64,000 nucleotides of DNA from Craterostigma plantagineum. Taxonomy: Eukaryota; Streptophyta; Magnoliopsida; Lamiales; Linderniaceae. The notes below the pieces were generated by a model. The model searched no databases and had not been told where the DNA came from. It saw only the letters and a program-made list of their open reading frames with translations. The stretch is taken from contig JAPQWV010000017.1 of assembly GCA_027422505.1 (NCBI GenBank), positions 20,771,501 through 20,835,500 on the forward strand, in the 5' to 3' direction. Below, piece after piece: positions 48,307 to 58,822 of this stretch. Position numbers and translations under genes: made by a program. How positions within the stretch are numbered: position 1 is the stretch's first letter; every line of letters starts with the position of its first letter.

Positions 48307-48907
48307 TAGGGTTGCAAATGAATAGAATCTTTTTGTTCGATTCGAAATTCGATTGGAAATTTAAGATTCGGATTCGAAATATTAGAATATCAAATCCGCA
48401 TAAGAATATTTTTTTCAATTCGAATAATTTTAGAATACGAATACAATATGACAATATTCGATCCGAATCTCTTTAGAATATTCGATTCGAATAATATAAT
48501 ATATATTAAATTTATAAATACTTGTAGTTAAACTAATATATTAATATGAAGCAAGCTAAAGAAAACAATTATTGTTGGAATTTATCGATGAAAGATTTTT
48601 TTTTACTTCCGTATGATAGGTTGGATAACTAATGATACATTTTTCTTTTTATGTCGTAATTGCATATTTCATCCACTACATTTTTTTTTGCTTTGTATGT
48701 TTTGTAAAAATAGGTTTCCTGAAAAAAAATTATTTGTATCAGAATATTCGAATATTCGCAATTATATTCGAATATATTATCAAATAGAATATGAAACAAT
48801 TTTAGTATTCGAATAATAAAAGAATACGAATATGAATATTCGAAAAATAAAAGAATACAAATAGAATATGGTGGTATTCGACTCGATTCGATTCGTTTGC
48901 AACCCTA
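48307..48907. mobile_element. Ac-like hAT MITE filled with GAATATTCG words
   Basis: Ends TAGGGTTGCAAATGAAT and, in reverse complement, TAGGGTTGCAAACGAAT. The flanking 8-mers TATGTAAG and CTTATAAG match at five of eight positions. The 601-base interior is saturated with ATTCGAAT, GAATATTCG and GATTCGA words and has no transposase. Confidence 0.75.
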
Positions 48908-49560
48908 CTTATAAGGTCCAAACAATTCTACGTTGGAGGAAATGTAGTAAGATAAGTGACTATCCTAATACCATTAATACCATAGTGCCATAGTGCAGGT
49001 TGATTGCGGATATGGTGCAACAAATATTTTTTCTTACAGCTAGAAGATGAGTGATACGGAGATGATTTAAACTTGAAGGAAAGAATACTAATTGATGAAA
49101 AAACCACTGTTTGGTTGCGAGTTGAAGTGTAATGAAAAATGACAAGATATCATAAAGGATACATCAGTGAAAGGGATATTTCTAATTGCATCCATTTGTT
49201 AATTTTTCCTTTTTCATTTTGAATATAACTTTATGTAAATTGTTAGATTCTTGGATATTTTTATGTCTTAGTAATTTATTCTTCACTTCTCTGTTTCAAT
49301 TTTAACCCTGGATTGTGTGCATTTTGTGAGAAATAATTGGACTTTAGATTTTGCACATTTTATAATAAATAATTCAATATAACATAAACATTTTGTTTGA
49401 ACAACCTTGGAGCAATTTGTTAAACTTGTTAACATTGTAACTTGTTTAAACAAAATGTAACTATGATACTATGATTTTAACATTATATTTTGTGTAAAAC
49501 ATTAAGTTCGTACCAGCTTCGATGTTTTGTTTGATATAATAAAGACAACCTTTATGTCTA
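48908..49560. other. No gene; AT-rich intergenic
   Basis: No coding sequence or clear repeat seen. Confidence 0.5.
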
Positions 49561-49564
49561 TATG

Positions 49565-50360
49565 TTAAAGGTTTTTATACTATAGAATCTGCTCTCTCTA
49601 ACTCAACAGTCCTTCGAGTTTCCTCAATTGGTTGTGGCGGGTATAGAATCATAAAAACATCTGCAAACAAGACACCAATTCATTAAACTGTTAAAGATCA
49701 ATAAATAACTGAAATTATTACCTATGATCGATATGATAGAAGTTTCAATTAGTATCGCGGAATCCGCCACTGTGCAACAGATTTTATCCCATTGGGATAT
49801 ATGGTGATTACATATACGAACTTGCAGTCGACATTGAAATTTGCTTGTATAATTTCAGACAGTGACGGATTAGATTCAACAAATAGAGAGAATTTCGTCA
49901 TCCATTAAAGCATCATTTTGAGCAACTGCTGAAGTTGGATTTGAAGCGATCATTTCTTCATTAGGCACCTCTTCAGCTGACTCAATTGGAGCAGCATTAT
50001 GATCATTTGCTTGAATAATTTCAGACAGTGACGGATTAGATTCAACAACTACAGAGAGAATTTTGCCATCCATTAGAGCAGTATTTTGAGCAACTGCTGA
50101 AGTTGGATTTGAAGCGATCATTTCTTCATCAGACGCCATTTCTTCAGCTCACTCAATTGGAGCAGCATTGTCATCGTTTGCTTGTATAATTTCAGACAGT
50201 GACGGATTAGATTCCAAATAAGCAGCGGGGAAGATGTATCTGCAAGTGTGGATGATTCTGTCTCTGTGCCATTCTCAGAGCTTCGTGGATCAATACTAGT
50301 GTAGCAATGGCAATGGTGAACGAATAAAGCAAAGACATTTGACAAGCCATCTACTTATCA
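49565..50360 (-). CDS. Acidic-repeat membrane protein cluster, module C
   Basis: Unrecognised minus-strand coding segments. The frame at 49876-50139 carries a repeat of about 57 residues (about 170 bp) with cores EEMIASNPTSAVAQN and ESNPSLSEIIQAND, partly repeated again to about 50215. Upstream, 50250-50340 reads SLLYSFTIAIATLVLIHEAL in one frame, a hydrophobic helix. Downstream, CTVADSAILIETSIISIIG ends at a GT donor near 49730, followed by a possible last exon (about 49565-49655: DVFMILYPPQPIEETRRTV...) ending at a stop. The hydrophobic pieces match module B, so this is a diverged relative. Frame breaks at 50155 and 49860 mean it could be a pseudogene. Function unknown. Confidence 0.45.
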
Positions 50361-50568
50361 AATTCCAAAGCAATAGCGTATAGGAAAAGGTAAGAGGTAG
50401 TGGAGATGGATGATTCACATGTTGCGCCATTTCCTCAGTTTCAGCTGACTCATTATGAACATTACAGAATCAATTTCATCATCTGCTTCAGATATTTCAG
50501 TTGCGGACAATTCTGAGGCATAGCAACGTTGGAGCAATCGTATAGAAATAGGTAGGAGGTAGTGCAGG

Positions 50569-50943
50569 CAATGTTTTAAAACGTGTAAAGCGCAAGCGTC
50601 GCATTTTGATGCCGGTAGCGCGTAGCGTATATAGCGTAGCGCATTGCTTGAGTATTTTGAGCAAGCCAGTTATTAATGCCAAAAAACATAATATATAACA
50701 TAATAATCATTATTTGTTATATTGTGGCTTATATATCCAATAATATATACTATTGCCATTTTACCGGAGGACATGTGCGTATTATCTAAAATAGCAAGAA
50801 TACAATAATTCAACAAAATAACATTATTTTTAATTTAATACTTCAAAAATTGTACTGTTTTCAATATTATTTTGTAATTGTTAATGCATCCGTTACATAA
50901 AAATAAAATATTATCAATTACACTAAAAGAAAAGGATACACTG
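50569..50943. mobile_element. Short hAT MITE related to the 35061 element
   Basis: Starts CAATGTTTTAAAACGTG and shares about 110 bases with 35061-35170 (AAAGCGCAAG, TAGCGTATATAGCGTAGCGC, GCAAGCCA). The right end CACTG at 50939-50943 fits the family terminus. The 8-mers on each side do not match, so the borders are less sure. It splits a hydrophobic segment of the acidic-repeat cluster. Confidence 0.6.
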
Positions 50944-50954
50944 CTGTGAGGGCC

Positions 50955-51400
50955 ACATGCCCACCACACCAAAGAATTAATGCATACGAGGTGGTAGGAG
51001 GTGCTTTAGACGAAACTATCTCTTCACCTACAGCAACAACTATTTAATCAGTCATTGCATCATCATTTTGATCAGCCGAAAGTATTTCTTCACCTACAGC
51101 GGCAACTATTTCCTCAGCCATCGCATCATCATTTTGATCGGCCGAAACTATTTCTTCACTTACAGCATCAACAATTTCATCAGCCACCGCATCATTATTT
51201 TGATCGGCCGAAACTATTTCTTCACCTACAGCATTAACAATTTCATCAGCCATCGCATCATCATTTTGATCGGCCGAAACTATTTCTTCACCTACAACAG
51301 CAACTATTCATCAGCCATCGGATTATCATTTTTGATCGGCCGAAACTATTTATTCACTTACAACAGCAACTATTTCTTTCCTGGTAATATGCGGTTCTGA
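50955..51400 (-). CDS. Acidic-repeat cluster, 66-bp repeat array (module B repeats)
   Basis: The minus strand encodes about five copies of a 22-residue unit, EEIVSADQNDDAMADEIVNA, with period 66 bases (51010-51370). At the low-coordinate end it passes into PPTTSYALIL, a match to module B's hydrophobic start, and is then cut by the MITE at 50569-50943. A stop (GTGAATAA near 51350) and a one-base shift near 51315 interrupt it. The unit is strongly acidic. No known domain is recognised. The 22-residue length equals the short form of the module A repeat. Confidence 0.45.
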
Positions 51401-51558
51401 TCTTCTCTTTGAAAATTCGTCCTTAGTAGCAGCAATTAAAAAAGACCTAGGAAACAATACAATATAAAATTCGATTATGTGTTAAAAACTAAATATTGTA
51501 ATATATCTGGGGAAGCATAGACCTGCAACACAAAATCTCAGAGCTTTATGTGTTTTTG

Positions 51559-51950
51559 TAGCTTTCCTTCTAAAAGGACCAATGTAGCAATGACTATGTT
51601 GAATAATGATAACAAGCTAATTAGAATCGCTAATGCATACGAGGTTGGAGATCCTTCAGGCGAAATCATTTCAACCGCAACAGTTGGAGCAAACTCTATC
51701 ACGTCGGCATTTTGATCACCTGCAGGAATTATTTTTTCAACTGCATCAATACTTTGGTTTAATAAATGATTGAAATTTTACCTATTATTGATATAATCGA
51801 CGCTTCAATCAAAATCGCTGAATCTGCGACGGTGCACCAAATTTGGTGCTTGTTGGTAAAGGTGGTCACGACCACGACTACAACAGCTGCTACTGAAACC
51901 GTTACTTTGGTAACTACGCGTTTCGTAAGAGAAATTACCTGATTAGACAC
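51559..51950 (-). CDS. Acidic-repeat cluster, module B membrane exons
   Basis: Two likely exons on the minus strand. The first (about 51782-51950) starts MSNQVISLTKRVVTKV, has a Val-rich hydrophobic helix VSVAAVVVVVVTTF and the conserved IWCTVADSAILIEASIISII, ending at a GT donor. The second (about 51559-51756, after an AG acceptor) reads IDAVEKIIPAGDQNADVIEF, one copy of the acidic repeat, then a membrane helix AILISLLSLFNIVIATLVLL and a stop. The protein looks like an acidic domain anchored by one or more helices. It is not a family I know. Confidence 0.45.
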
Positions 51951-51969
51951 ATGACAGCGACGGCCACCC

Positions 51970-53005
51970 TCAGTGATTTGTGGTCGATTTTCCTTCGATT
52001 AACACTAGGGCAGCAATTGTGATAGTCACAAAACAAAACAGAGCACGCACATTAGAAATGGCACACTATATATCCAATGCAGCAGCGCGCAACGAGCTTC
52101 GTCCACATCATCCACAGTGGAATCTTCTGATTGAACTACGAGCAACTGTTGTAGCAACCTCTGTCACGTCAGCATTTTGATCACCTGCAGGAGTTTCTCC
52201 AGGCAAAATTATTTCAGCAGCAACAGTTGGAGCAACCTCTGTCACGTCAGCATTTTGATCTTCTTCAGGCAAAATTATTTCGGCAGCAACAGTTGGAGCA
52301 ACCTCTGTCACGTCAGCATTTTGATCTTCTTCAGGCAAAATTATTTCGGCAGCAACAGTTGGAGCAACCTCTGTCACGTCAGCATTTTTATCACCTGCAA
52401 GAGTTTCTTCATGCGAAATTATTTCGACAGCAACAGTTGAAGCAACCTCTGTCACGTCAGTGTTTTGATCACCTGCAAGAGTTTCTTCATGCGAAATTAT
52501 TTCGGCAGCAACAGTTGGAGCAACCTCTGTCACGTCAGCATTTTGATCACCTGGAAGAGTTCCTTCAGGCGAAATTATTTCAGCAACAGTTGGAGCAGCC
52601 TCTGTCACGTCAGCATTTTGATCACCTGCAGGAGTTTCTTCAGGCGAAATTATTTCAGCAGCAACAGTTGGCGCAACCTCTGTCACGTCAGCATTTTGAT
52701 CACCTGCAAGAGTTTCTTCAGGCGAAATTATTTCGGCAGCAACAGTTGGAGCAACCTCTTTCACGTCAGCATTTTGATCACCTGCAAGAGTTTCTTCAGG
52801 CGAAATTATTTCTTCAACTGCATCAATTACTTCATCACGTAGAGCAGCAGCAACTATTTCATGAGGTGGAGCAACCTCATTCGGTTTGATCACCTATTTC
52901 TTCAATCATGTCAGCCTCAATCACGTCAGTCATCAGAGATCTGACGCCAGAGTTCGAGCTCAACTTCTCCGACAAATACAGCCTTCAGCTAAGAAACGAG
53001 TCTCT
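51970..53005 (-). CDS. Acidic-repeat cluster, module A: long tandem-repeat protein
   Basis: A long minus-strand frame (52893 to 52108) encodes nine or ten copies of a 26-residue unit ADVTEVAPTVAAEIISPEET plus LAGDQN; two copies are the 22-residue form lacking the TLAG part. DNA periods are 78, 66 or 75 bases, all multiples of three, so length change keeps the frame. Likely start is further up near 52936 (MTDVIEADMIEEIGDQ), linked across a one-base shift near 52890. Past the array, a frame change near 52090 leads to FVTITIAALVLIEGKSTTNH and a stop (51970-51972), the same hydrophobic end as module B. Acidic, Cys-free, repetitive. Function unknown; coding status uncertain because of the two shifts. 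Confidence 0.5.
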
Positions 53006-53059
53006 AATTAGGTGAAATGGCATTTGAGCGTTGGAGAGAACTGGTGAGTTCAAATGTAG

Positions 53060-53280
53060 TGAAATAGCGAGGGAGAGTAATTTGTACTCAGTGATGAAGG
53101 GTATATGTGTAAATTTATTTTATTAATTCTTTTTCTTTTTCTTTTTTGTTTGTTAACGTGAATATTTTGCGAGAAGCGGAGGATTACGAGGTTTAATTTT
53201 TTATTTCTACTAATTTGTTAAATTTTTTTTTGTTGGTTGGGTATTTGTTCCCTAAACCACAGATCCTTGGGGTATTATCT
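53060..53280. repeat. Direct duplication, first copy
   Basis: GGGTATATGTGTAAATT...TTTGTTTGTTAACGTGAATATTTTGCGAGAA...CCCTAAACCAC recurs at about 53985-54225 with few changes. It covers the sequence just before the RPC5-like exon relic. Confidence 0.85.
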
Positions 53281-53457
53281 ATGTCGAACATGGATATGGA
53301 CGTGGACGTGGACATATACGAGCTTTTATTGGAAGAGTCAAACCGGACCAAAACTCGAACCGGCCGGTCCGCGCCTAAGGGGGCAATGATGAAGCCAAGA
53401 CCCAAACTCGAACCGTCGCTAAATTTAAATAAATTATTATTACGAGATTCGCTTTAA
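53245..53457 (+). pseudogene. RPC5 exon 1 relic
   Basis: It matches the RPC5 leader and first 46 or so codons at 43735-43908: SNMDMDVDVDIYELLLEESN, then TGRSAPKGAMMKPRPKLEPS. After that the homology stops and the frame ends at 53457. It is a partial duplicate in the same orientation as RPC5, about 9.5 kb downstream. The remaining twelve exons are absent. Confidence 0.88.
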
Positions 53458-53539
53458 TTAGAATTAATTCCGAGCTTAAATATTTAATTGTTATAGTTTT
53501 TTCTTTATTTTGTTTGATTTTTTTCTTTTTTTTAATTTT

Positions 53540-53680
53540 ATTTTTTATAAGTTGGCGGGGCGTGCCTTCAATTTTCATCGGTGGGCTTACCCGCGCCGCA
53601 CCGCCCATGGCGGGCTTTGGCGAGCTACGGCACGCCCCGCCCCGCCCCGTCGGCCTGTTTTGACAGTTCTAGATATCGAA
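53540..53680. mobile_element. Fragment of a GGCGGG-word hAT-like element
   Basis: GC-rich GGCGGGCTTTGGCGAG, GCCCCGCCCCG words end in CTGTTTTGACAGTTCTAG. The reverse complement resembles the end of the element at 60938-61468 (TAGTACTGTCAAT). Only one end is seen. Confidence 0.5.
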
Positions 53681-53984
53681 CTCGCGTGTGAAGAGTAGGT
53701 CGCGATCACGCCAAGTAATTTTATTTTTCTTTTGATTATTTCTTTAAGTAATATATTTTTAATACAATTAAATTAAGATAAGTTCGGGTAAAAATTTATT
53801 TTTAAGAAGTGTTGTGCTATTTGAAGATAACAATACTGAGATTTGTAATTTTAAGTGTTTTTGTGGTTAAAATGAAAATAAAAATAGTTCGAATTAAAAA
53901 AGTTGATTAGTTTTGTAATAAGTTTAAAAATTTTACTAGTTTTGTAATTCCATTTCAAAATAACATGATTTACGTAATTCTCTC

Positions 53985-54225
53985 AGTGATTTGTACCCAG
54001 TGAAGAAGGGTATATGTGTAAATTGATTTTTTATTAATTCTTTTTCCTTTTCTTTTTTGTTTGTTAACGTGAATATTTTGCGAGAAACGGAGGATTACGA
54101 GCTGGTTGCTGCAAAGCTGTGAGTGTTTTAGGGGCGTTTATTTTTCATTTCGTACTAATTTGTTGGATTTTTTTTGTTGGTTGGGTATTTGTTCCCTAAA
54201 CCACTGATCCTTGGGATATTTAGGT
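53985..54225. repeat. Direct duplication, second copy
   Basis: Second copy of the 53060-53280 block, about 925 bases further on, ending at TTCCCTAAACCACTGATCCT with no RPC5 coding part after it. Confidence 0.85.
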
Positions 54226-54394
54226 ACGCCCTATGTAACACGCAGGTATGCCGTAGGTACGACGTATGCTATATTTAGGTACCATATATCAACGTGTTAT
54301 GGTACGCAATATACACACAGGAAGGTACGCCATGACTAAAGAAACTGGTAAAAATTAAATTGGGTACCTATCTGTAAAATTGGGTATTTTTCTA
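54226..54394. other. No gene; GGTACGCC-word remnant
   Basis: About 110 bases carry repeated GGTACGCC/GGTATGCC words (54231-54335), possibly the stump of another word-type hAT element. Nothing else is seen. Confidence 0.35.
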
Positions 54395-54700
54395 TATATT
54401 CACCTATTAATTATTAGATTTATAATGTTTTAAATTTAGCGTTTAAGATGAAATATATTTTTTTAGATATTTAAAAAATAATATGTAGAGCATAAGTACA
54501 ATAGATAAAAGCTTTAGATGTAAATATGAAATTATTCAATTAAATAAATTACAATTAGTGTGGTTAAATTGCAAATAAATTGACAGACTAAATGTTGCAT
54601 TTTATAGCCCTCATAAATAAATTATACTAGTATTTCTGCACACTCACACGTGCGTGCTATATATGTATTATGTATATTGATTATAAAATAAAATTTATTG
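54395..54700. repeat. Duplicate of the RPC5 3' flank
   Basis: It aligns over about 280 bases with 47275-47550: TTTATAATGTTTTA, GATGAAATATATTTTTTTAG, ATATGTAGAGCATAAGTACA, CTAAATGTTGCATTTTATAG. With the exon 1 relic it shows that the whole RPC5 locus was once duplicated here. Confidence 0.85.
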
Positions 54701-54814
54701 AAAAAAGAAGGATAAAATTGGAAATGTGAAAATGTTATATCGTGGATGGTTTTTTTATTGATTGTTATTTTATGACAGATGAAAAGATGGTTTAACCACC
54801 TCGGCCCTGAGGAG

Positions 54815-55610
54815 TAGGGCTGGGGCAATATACCGAAATACCGATATACTGTTCTTACCGTATCGAAACGTACCGAAAATATCGAAAATTTTGGTATACC
54901 GAAGTTTTTGGTAAGGTATGATATCGTACCGAAATTTTCGATACATTAATGGTATGAAAATTTTAAAAATTAGGTATACCGATTATACCGAAATACCGAC
55001 ATATTAAATTTTTTAATATTATATATATATACACACCTACATATATTGTATTATTACAAAAAAATATAAAATTGATAAATATATTATAAGGATCTTCATA
55101 AATTTAGCCTATAAATTATTTACTATACCCAACTTTCTAACATATTGAGGCCCGCCATATTTTACTAATTTTTTTAAATAGCCGTTTCGTTTTAGTTAAT
55201 CTGTATATAAAGTTGTATTTTGTGGTTATGTAAAGTTCTTTGTCTTACTAAGGAGACTGACTAAAATACGTAAATTATTTAAGGTTATTTTATTAATTAA
55301 AAATCTTTTTATTTTGGAAAATTTGGTATTAATAATCCATCTTATTGGGGCCTAAGGAGTTTGAATTGACTAAAAATTCGAAAACAACAAATTAACTAGT
55401 ACGAGACACTCATGGTAAAAAATCATCCGTGTGAATGGTATAGAAGGTATGAAACCGATAACATACCGAAATTTCGGTATGATACCGTATCGAATTTAAG
55501 GTATACCGAAATTTTGGTATGGTATTGGTATGATTTTTTCGATACCGAAATTTCGGTACGGTATACGGTATCACAGTTTGGATACGGTATGCCGTACCGA
55601 ACCACCCCTA
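54815..55610. mobile_element. Ac-like hAT MITE with ACCGAAAT/GGTATACC words
   Basis: Ends TAGGGCTGGGGCAATATACC and, in reverse complement, TAGGGGTGGTTCGGTACGG. Perfect 8-bp duplication CTGAGGAG at 54807-54814 and 55611-55618. The 796-base element has word-rich ends (TACCGAAAT, GGTATACCG) and an AT-rich middle, with no transposase. Confidence 0.9.
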
Positions 55611-55776
55611 CTGAGGAGCCTTAATAAAAGAGTATATATATTGAGTAAATATTTCTTGATTAGACATGATGAATGTTATAAATTCAATTTACCCAATTCC
55701 ACTGCAAAAAGGTACCAATTTTTTAAGAATTAAACCTAAACATAAGATACCTAACAATATCGTCAAAGCTGTCAAC

Positions 55777-56924
55777 TAGGGGTGTTCAAATGTCGGTTAA
55801 CCGACCGAACCGAACCGAACCGAAACCGAAGTTTCGGTTCGAACCGAATACCGAACCGAAATTTTTCGGTCCGGTATTCGGTTTTCATTTTGATAACCGA
55901 ATAAAATTCGGTTCGGTTTCGGTAAACCGAAACCGAACCGAAAAACCGAATTTATTATTACTTTTATTTTTCTATACATATATAATTATATAAAATATAT
56001 AATCATATATTATTATATGTTCTATAGTAATAATATATCCACCATATGTTATAAAATATGAAAAATATTATTCAAAATATTATACAAATATATATATGAT
56101 AATATATTTTTTTATGATTTAAATCATATTAACATATTAAATAAAATATTACAAAATTAGCTAAATTAAATATTTTTATACAATTCTATTCGGTTAAAAC
56201 CGAACCGAACCGAACCGAAAATTCGGTTAACCGAATTTTCGGTTCAACAATTTTATAACCGAAAACCGAACCGAACTTAATCGGTTCGGTTCGGTAAAAA
56301 CCGTTTTTTTTTTTCGGTTTTTTCGGTTACCGACCGAAAAAACCGAAATAAAAAAATTAAATAATTATTTTGGGAAAAAATAATATTTTGGAATTAATTT
56401 ATATTATATTAATTAATTTATTAAATATATATTCATTAATTTATTAAAATACATATATTCATTAATTATTAAATATATATATATTAATTATTAAATATAT
56501 ATATTAATTAATTTATTAAATATATATATTAATTAATTTATTAAATTTCGGTTTTTTCGGTTTTTATTCGGTTAACCGAATAACCGAACCGAAAAAACCG
56601 AAATTTTCGGTTTTCTATTTTTAAGAACCGAAAACCGAACCGAACTGTACCGAATATTCGGTTTTCGGTTCGGTTATTCGGTTATCCCGATTTTTGAACA
56701 CCCCTATATGATAGTATGTTTTTATAATATAAATCATGTTTATATATTTTTTTATTTCTTTTATTAAAATTCGGTTTTTCGGTCGGTTAACCGAACCGAA
56801 CCGAAAAATTCGGTAAAAACCGAAACCGAACCGAAATATTTCGCTTCGGTTTTCGGTTTATGAAATCCTCGAACCCGAAAGTTCGGTTTGGTTCGGTTCA
56901 GTTATAACCGAATGAACACCCCTA
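55777..56924. mobile_element. Ac-like hAT MITE with AACCGAACCG words
   Basis: Ends TAGGGGTGTTCAAATGTCGG and, in reverse complement, TAGGGGTGTTCATTCGGTT. Perfect 8-bp duplication CTGTCAAC at 55769-55776 and 56925-56932. Length 1148. The ends and several inner blocks are near-continuous CCGAAC/TTCGGT words. Another family end (GAACACCCCTA, 56697-56707) lies inside, suggesting a nested or partly duplicated copy. Confidence 0.92.
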
Positions 56925-57062
56925 CTGTCAACAACCAAAAGAAAAACCGAAAAAGAGACGGACAAGAATGCCAAGTTAAAACAAAATCGTGTAAGAAAAT
57001 GACAAAAAAAAAAACAATTATCGTCGACACGTGGCAAGCAGTATCATGGGCTTCGATCGAAG

Positions 57063-58303
57063 TCATCGAGCAGCTTGTTTCAAGCTCAAATCCCGCAAGC
57101 TCTGGGCACAAAAAAAACAGAAAAGTTTATTCCGGCGAAATTCAAAGAGTTCGTCTTTTCCTTTTTTCTGAAGGTTTGCAACGAATAGACAAAACTAACT
57201 AACCAGCAATGATGGAGAATGTACATGAGTGGGATCGATCTTGACGTATCGAACTGACATCTTTGCAATCTCGGAAATGGCGCGATCCTTTACTTCGGGC
57301 AAATCGCTCGTCAAATCCTCGTAAGCTGCTACGAATGCATCCTGCCAAAACCCGCGAAGTCTAATTTGATTCCCGTTAGTGTAAACGTCCCACGTGTGCT
57401 GCACCGTCTTCTCTCTTTCCTCGAGATCCTATGTTTAGATTAAAGATTGAAAGAACACACTAACCATACAAGCAATGATTCTCCATTGTATCGCATACTG
57501 ATCATATATAAAAGGAAAATCAAGTGTGTGCATGGAACTGTAAAAGGTATTATAGAAGATCAGATCAGATGTTAGAACTATGAGCATTCTCAGCTGACAA
57601 TGGCTCTACACCTCCTTTACCATGCCATCATACAAGCAATGATTCTTCATAGTATCGCATTATAAGATCGAAATGTATTCGTAATATATGGGTTTTATCG
57701 TGTGAAGTATCTAACAGTCATCCAAAGATTGTCATTGTCAGAAATACACAAAAAAAAAGAAAAAAAAAAGAAAATCTTCTCTAAACTAAAGTGGACGGAG
57801 CTGTAAAAAAGGTATATTAGATTTAGATCAGATGTTAGGACTATGAGCATCTCACAGCTGAAAATTGTTTAAAAAAAAAAAAAAAGAAACCAATGATGCC
57901 ATCTGATTACCCTTCGGAATCTTCAGATTATAAGTATTTTAATCCCATCCCACATTGGAAATTTCACTACGAGACAAATGCAATCGAAAAGACGAAGACA
58001 TACGAGGACGTCGAGATCTTCAGGGGCAGGAGATTCGTAGTCGTCGTGGAATCGATTGAGATTCCCGGCGGACCATCGGAGGCTGACCGTGCCGGCGAGC
58101 ATCGACCAGAAAGCCAGCAATAGAATCGCGGCGAGCGCCCAAAACTTGTACCGTCCGCGGCCGAAGAGGTTCGCGAAGGGAGACGGCGATGGATTGTCCC
58201 TTTCCTTGTCCTTCCTTGAAATCACGGAGGACGACGTCGATAGAACCGAGGAAGACGTCGGCGTCGATACTGGGAGCAATTCATCATCCTTCAGATTGAT
58301 CAT
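57063..58303 (-). CDS. Small single-pass membrane protein of a conserved plant family
   Basis: Three exons on the minus strand: 58303-58004, 57428-57204 and 57101-57063, GT-AG and in phase, giving 187 residues. The first 50 residues are Ser/Pro-rich and probably cytosolic. One membrane helix lies at about 54-75 (FWALAAILLLAFWSMLAGTV), then a motif LRWSAGNL and an acidic linker. The C-terminal part has DLEEREKTVQHTWDVYTN, FWQDAFVAAYEDLTSD and AISEIAKMSVR. I recognise the pattern as a plant-wide uncharacterised membrane protein but know no function. Reading through the second intron gives a stop after LLVS; the spliced form ends SLRDLSLKQAAR. It lies 520 bases downstream of the COV-like gene on the same strand. 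Confidence 0.8.
57429..58003. repeat. Imperfect tandem duplication within intron 1 of the membrane protein gene
   Basis: Two blocks repeat in order: CATACAAGCAATGATTCT (57467 and 57629) and GATCAGATGTTAG...ACTATGAGCAT (about 57565 and 57825). This looks like an old local duplication of roughly 160-260 bases confined to the intron. Confidence 0.6.
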
Positions 58304-58822
58304 CTAATATTTAAAACAAAAGCAAAGAAAAAAGAGAAAATGTATGATTTTTTGGTTGGAGAAACTTGTCGGATTCGTCTCTTTCTCAATTAGAATATCT
58401 GCTTTTCGATTTGGTGATCTGAGGAAGATCGTGGGTGGCAACGACTGTGTGAAAATGAGTGTGTGGGAGTTTGTGGGGACAAACATTTGCTTCGTGTTCA
58501 TTTCCCTTGCTACATCGCTATTGGGCTTTTTGTTGGACCTCTGTGTGGAAATTGTAATGAAACTCAGTTTTTTTCTGAACGAAATGTAATGAAAACTTAT
58601 GTGATGTAATTTAACTAATTTCAAGGTTAATATCGGCAATAATTATACCTTTGACTGAAATCATTAATTTTTCAATCTTGAATAGTCAATATAAAAATAT
58701 TTTTAACAAATTTGTTCCAAGTCAGGAAATCCCCCAGCATAGGTAAGTGGGAGAAAATTGAGCTATATCCACGTCTTAAACGAAAAAAAAGTAACATATC
58801 AAGCCAATCGTAGCCGCTCGAT

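Noticed and set aside
50561..50951. 8-bp target duplication for the short hAT MITE
   Set aside because: AGTGCAGG and CTGTGAGG match at only three positions, so I did not claim it; the borders rest on end similarity alone.
52177..52889. Gln/Leu-rich plus-strand frames (up to 220 codons) over the acidic-repeat array
   Set aside because: They are shadows of the minus-strand repeats; only the minus strand leads into hydrophobic exons shared by three modules.
57195..57203. Stop codon right after exon 2 as the natural end of the membrane protein
   Set aside because: A GT donor precedes it and splicing gives SLRDLSLKQAAR, which fits the family end better.
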